Of a stretch of 20,537 nucleotides of DNA, positions 17,526 through 20,537 are shown piece by piece. The notes beneath the pieces were generated by a model. It was not told the origin of the DNA and made no database searches. It saw only the letters and a list, made by a program, of their open reading frames with translations. The DNA is taken from positions 1 to 20,537 of IMG/VR virus record IMGVR_UViG_3300043803_001322. The stretch is one strand, 5' to 3'. The number at the start of each line of letters is the position of its first letter. Within the stretch, counting starts at the first letter, position 1. The stretch comes from a virus. The translations under genes were made by a program, and so were the position numbers.

Positions 17526-18191
17526 ATGGATCACAAATTATTTTGGGAAAATGTTTGGTCTTTTCAACATTTTTATAAAAATAAAAATAATTCAAAAGAA
17601 TTGCCTTGGGACATATATAAACATGATCCAGCATTGGAATTAGTATTACAAAATATACCTATACAAGATAAAGCAAATGCCCTTGATATAGGTTGTGGGT
17701 TAGGGTATGACAGTGCTTTTTTAGCAAAAAAAGGATATTCCGTAGTTGGATTAGATATTTCTGAAAAAGCAATTAATCTTGCAGAACAAACAAATTTAAC
17801 AAAAAACACAAAATATGTAGTTTCAGATATTTTTAATTTTACTAATTTAGAAAAATTTGATGTTATTTACGATAGAGGGTGTCTTCATAATAATACAGAA
17901 CTATTAACAGATTATTTTAAGAAAATAAAAACTCTTATTAAAGATACTGGAGATTTAATAATTATTACAGGCAACGCAAATCACTATAAAAATAATAAAC
18001 AATTTACAAAACCTGAACCTATGAAAATCTCTCAAATTGAAAACTATTCGGAAGAATTTTTTAATATAATTCTTGTTAAAGAAATTGAATTTTTATTGAA
18101 TAATAATTATGAAAACACATCTGGATGGTTATTTTGGTTAAAACCAAAAGAAAATTTATTTTCATCTGTTTTTGAAAAAACTTTGCTATGA
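17526..18191 (+). CDS. Class I SAM-dependent methyltransferase (221 aa)
   Basis: The SAM-binding fold is clear: motif I LDIGCGLGYDS at residues 53-63, acidic residue Asp77 at the end of strand 2 (VVGLDIS), then YVVSDIFNF and FDVIYDRGCLHNN. The first 45 residues (WENVWSFQHFYKNKNN and onward) resemble small-molecule or thiopurine-type methyltransferases more than DNA methylases, and no target-recognition domain or DPPY motif is present. The gene is far richer in A and T than the integrase and lysozyme genes beside it and behaves like an acquired cassette. A strong Shine-Dalgarno (AAAAGGAG) precedes the ATG. The next gene overlaps its stop by 4 nt. Confidence 0.82.
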   Translation: MDHKLFWENVWSFQHFYKNKNNSKELPWDIYKHDPALELVLQNIPIQDKANALDIGCGLGYDSAFLAKKGYSVVGLDISEKAINLAEQTNLTKNTKYVVSDIFNFTNLEKFDVIYDRGCLHNNTELLTDYFKKIKTLIKDTGDLIIITGNANHYKNNKQFTKPEPMKISQIENYSEEFFNIILVKEIEFLLNNNYENTSGWLFWLKPKENLFSSVFEKTLL

Positions 18192-18514
18192 ATAATAAAC
18201 AATTTATAGATCGCTATGACGACTTAAATCAAGGTTATATAAAGCACAAGCAAACTCAATACAAACATTACAAAGAACCTAATTTGCCTTATAGTGAAGA
18301 ATTATTTTGGAATAAGTTAGTTCATTTAGGTTGGAGAAAAGATTACACAACAACAGAGTGTTTAGTATTAGTTTGCTCTGTGTGTGAAGTAGCCATAACA
18401 AAGGTAGTTCTTAAACATAATGTAGATATTAAACCTTTATTAAATGTTGAAGATAAAGTACAACTTCACAAAGCAGCATATTGCAAAGCAACAGCAGAGC
18501 AGAGCAAAGCATAA
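18188..18514 (+). CDS. Hypothetical protein coupled to the methyltransferase (108 aa)
   Basis: No family is recognised. It begins MNNKQFIDRYDDLNQGYIKH, has many Tyr and Lys, and a middle segment TECLVLVCSVCEVAITKVV containing a CSVC pair. The last residues (KATAEQSKA) come from a period-6 AGC-rich DNA tract, so the original C-terminus may have been replaced. It starts in the methyltransferase stop (ATGA overlap), making it a probable partner gene. It converges on the ribonucleotide reductase gene, 26 nt away. Confidence 0.6.
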   Translation: MNNKQFIDRYDDLNQGYIKHKQTQYKHYKEPNLPYSEELFWNKLVHLGWRKDYTTTECLVLVCSVCEVAITKVVLKHNVDIKPLLNVEDKVQLHKAAYCKATAEQSKA

Positions 18515-18540
18515 GCAAAAGGCAAAGCAATAGCAGAAAA
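18478..18540 (+). repeat. Period-6 AGC-rich tract between convergent genes
   Basis: Units AGCATA, AGCAAC, AGCAGA and AGCAAA run from the end of the 108-aa gene to the stop codon of the ribonucleotide reductase gene. No terminator hairpin is visible in the gap. Confidence 0.5.
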
Positions 18541-20537
18541 CTATTGATTATCTTTAATTAGCCTAACTTCGCAGGCATCGGTTGTACAGTAAGCCTCACC
18601 AATAGCGTCAGCAGCCATACCAGCATAAACTCCTGACAAATCAATTGGAAATAATTTCATAGTTCCTTCTGATTCATACTCTTCGGCAGTAATTTGAGTG
18701 TAAGGCATTTGAGGATAGGTAGCATTACCAGAAGGTAAGAAGGAAACAGTTTTAAGTTGACCATCATACATATGCAAAGCCGTACCAATAGCCGAGGCTT
18801 CGGTCTCAGGATTAAAACTGATAGTTACACTTACAGAGTTGTCTGACCAATAACGTTGTGCAGTTGCAGCAAGAGCCATCTTTTCGTAAATGCTTACGTC
18901 TTTTTCAGAACGTCTAGCATTAGATTTGATTGGGAAAAAGACAACAGAGGTAGTTTCTGGAGATTCACTTGCTGGTTCTACTCTGTAGTTAGCCATCTTA
19001 AACAAAGGCAACATTGGATCAGAGTTTGCAAAACGAATAGCACGATTAAAGTACTCGCCTCCTACAGTCCAATGAACGCCAGGTGATTCACCTGCCAAGA
19101 TGCTAACTGTTCCACTTGGCTTTACGGTAGTCATCTTGATTGACTCACGGATACCAAGCCACTCTGAGTAGGTAGTGTCGTAGGTCTTAATTACCTTATA
19201 TCCTTCATCCATCCACTGACGGAGTATTGGTAATCCTTTCCTATCTGCAAAGTTAGCCACTCCTGAAACAGAAGTTCCAATGCGCCGATTTCTTTGCATT
19301 ATGGCGTTTGTTTCTTCCCAGTGTGTAGGTATGAGAGTTACGGTCTTTGCATATAGGTAAGCAAACTTTAAGGTTCTTTTAAAGTCCTCCATATCTTCGT
19401 GACGGTTTAAGTAAGTTTCTACTAAGGTACAGCACTCAAAGGACTCAAGAGATTGTTCTGCACATGGGTTGTATCCTGCGATGCGCCAATCTTTATTATT
19501 AATTGGATCAATAAGACGGCCATATTGTTTTGAGATATCCATCCAGACAACTCCTGGCTCTCCGTTACGAGCAATGCCATCAATAATGTTATCTAAATTA
19601 TCTCCAACATTTACCGATACAGAGTTGTTGGACATCCAAGCCCAACCTGGTTTATTTGGGTCGTAAGAGTTTCTTTCTGGAAATTTTTCTGCATTCTTTA
19701 AATTTAAAAAGTCCTCATCATCAATTCGACCAATAAGTAACTCAGCAGACCGCCGAACATTACCAGATACAACACAAACCCCAATAAGGTTCCCAATATC
19801 AGCAATATCAATGCGGGTAAGTTTCTCACCAGCACGTTCTTTGAAGATTCCATCGATGTAATTATGTAACTTAATGAGCGGTTCTGGACCTGCTGCTGTT
19901 CCACCAAATGTCTTGATAGGTTCACCTGCCTTGCGAATTTCTTCATAATCGAACCTAGGACGTTTTGAGTCTGATCGTAGGTAAGAGTTAATAAGCGTGG
20001 CCGTTGACTCGACCCAGCCTTCTCTGGTATCTGGAATGACATATATTTCCCCCTCTTGCGGTTTGTAAATCGTAAAGTCTTTGTCGGCACCCTTATCGTC
20101 GAACCCAACTCCAACACCAAGCATACTAGCCTCCATTAAAAACGCAAAAGGCTTTGCTGGATCGGTCTTAGTCATTGAGCCAGTTGATACAAACGCACAG
20201 TTTTGTAAGGCTGCTGAGTTTCGTTTTTCATTTACAAGCGGAGTACCCATAACCCAAAGACCCCTACCTGGTGGTGTCCACTTTAAGTTCCACAAACGGT
20301 CGAAAGCCTCTTTGGCTGAGGCGGCTGCTTTAGCGTCTGACCAAGGTAAGCGGTTTGTTTTAGCGTGGTCTTTTTGTAAAGAATACATACCGTTGATTAC
20401 TCTCTCACAGACGTCAACCCAAGTTTCTTTAGTACCATCTGCTTTAAGTCGTGAATAGGTCCTAAGAAAAGTTATTTCACCAACGGAATTACCAGCGGCA
20501 TCTTGATATCCAAAGGGGGCCTTTAAACTCTTGTATG
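18541..20537 (-). CDS. nrdJ: Class II (adenosylcobalamin-dependent) ribonucleotide reductase, 5' end beyond the window
   Basis: This enzyme reduces ribonucleotides to deoxyribonucleotides using B12 radical chemistry. Features fit the monomeric class II form: NCAFVS with the first active-site Cys near 20195, IGNLIGVCVVSGNVRRSAE, the catalytic block NPCAEQ (19453-19470) with the radical Cys and Glu, ESFECCTLVE with the partner Cys, VKPSGTVSILAGESPGVH, and a C-terminal CTTDAC (Cys-x4-Cys, as in the Lactobacillus enzyme shuttle). A Met at 20388 could open a 615-aa frame, but the frame continues upstream to the edge with sensible reductase sequence (GEITFLRTYSRL, WVDVCERVINGMYS), so the true start is outside. 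Tailed phages often carry such genes to raise dNTP supply. Confidence 0.95.
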   Translation of the reverse strand, partial: YKSLKAPFGYQDAAGNSVGEITFLRTYSRLKADGTKETWVDVCERVINGMYSLQKDHAKTNRLPWSDAKAAASAKEAFDRLWNLKWTPPGRGLWVMGTPLVNEKRNSAALQNCAFVSTGSMTKTDPAKPFAFLMEASMLGVGVGFDDKGADKDFTIYKPQEGEIYVIPDTREGWVESTATLINSYLRSDSKRPRFDYEEIRKAGEPIKTFGGTAAGPEPLIKLHNYIDGIFKERAGEKLTRIDIADIGNLIGVCVVSGNVRRSAELLIGRIDDEDFLNLKNAEKFPERNSYDPNKPGWAWMSNNSVSVNVGDNLDNIIDGIARNGEPGVVWMDISKQYGRLIDPINNKDWRIAGYNPCAEQSLESFECCTLVETYLNRHEDMEDFKRTLKFAYLYAKTVTLIPTHWEETNAIMQRNRRIGTSVSGVANFADRKGLPILRQWMDEGYKVIKTYDTTYSEWLGIRESIKMTTVKPSGTVSILAGESPGVHWTVGGEYFNRAIRFANSDPMLPLFKMANYRVEPASESPETTSVVFFPIKSNARRSEKDVSIYEKMALAATAQRYWSDNSVSVTISFNPETEASAIGTALHMYDGQLKTVSFLPSGNATYPQMPYTQITAEEYESEGTMKLFPIDLSGVYAGMAADAIGEAYCTTDACEVRLIKDNQ

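Noticed and set aside
20081-20458. 125-aa plus-strand frame at the right end
   Set aside because: It is the antisense of the ribonucleotide reductase gene, which has clear catalytic motifs.
1-20537. Insertion sequence or transposase
   Set aside because: No transposase motif or terminal inverted repeats with target duplication were seen; the HNH proteins are not transposases.

Overview
The window looks like part of a temperate actinobacteriophage or a closely related integrative element. The host is probably a low-GC, freshwater-type actinobacterium. Evidence for an actinobacterial host is a WhiB-family gene (13567-13890) and a perfect actinobacterial LexA/SOS box, TCGAAC-N4-GTTCGA (6348-6363). 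Evidence for a phage or mobile element is a tyrosine integrase (15466-16803), an excisionase-like HTH protein, an Arr-like ADP-ribosyltransferase, a lysozyme-like protein, two HNH nucleases, a tRNA gene, a cobalamin-dependent ribonucleotide reductase and many very small genes. No capsid, terminase or replication gene lies in the window. The host assignment is inference; no database search was possible.

Left arm (1-5.7 kb, almost all on the minus strand). This holds two GNAT-type acetyltransferase genes, two paralogous 240-250 aa proteins of unknown function (1953-2711 and 4055-4765), a conserved-type zinc-ribbon protein, an HNH nuclease, a tRNA-Gly(GCC) with encoded CCA, an Arr-like ADP-ribosyltransferase and several micro-proteins. 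The micro-proteins were found by reading the minus strand: 3139-3312, 3322-3462, 3804-3959, 4793-4942 and 4939-5070. A repeated promoter-like element (TTCTCA or TTGACG, a 16-17 bp spacer, then TAGCCA) precedes four start codons at 12-21 nt, so this arm appears to be several short, nearly leaderless transcription units.

Gene-free region (5.7-7.07 kb). Here are the SOS box, a nested 47-bp inverted repeat, four 13-bp palindromes of the form N5-TTC-N5' (or its complement), repeats of AACTAACT/AGTTAGTT, and an AT-rich stretch full of perfect inverted repeats that ends in a 19-bp operator-like palindrome. It could be a control region, a replication origin or the template of a long non-coding RNA.

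Plus-strand operon (7.07-15.23 kb). Two small proteins are followed by a MoxR-type AAA+ ATPase and a protein carrying an HExxH zinc-protease motif plus a VWA/MIDAS domain. Then come two accessory proteins, an HNH nuclease with two zinc knuckles, and a membrane and a zinc micro-protein. A 172-bp gap holds a candidate structured RNA (12749-12888) that could control the Shine-Dalgarno of the next gene. That gene encodes a free-standing protein resembling sigma-70 region 4.2. It is followed by a Cys-rich protein, a helical protein, WhiB, a pyrimidine-dimer-glycosylase-like protein, an excisionase-like HTH and two further proteins, most with overlapping starts and stops. WhiB proteins are known to bind sigma region 4, so a sigma-4 mimic and a WhiB in one operon behind a structured leader is the most interesting regulatory arrangement here.

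Integration and right arm (15.24-20.54 kb). Two long hairpins, a terminator and three direct repeats precede the integrase, which has a Cys-containing insertion within its catalytic domain. A secreted lysozyme-like protein overlaps the integrase stop. After a terminator comes a strikingly AT-rich methyltransferase and small-gene pair. Converging on it is a class II ribonucleotide reductase gene whose 5' end runs off the window. Period-6 AGC-rich tracts occur in and around these right-arm genes.
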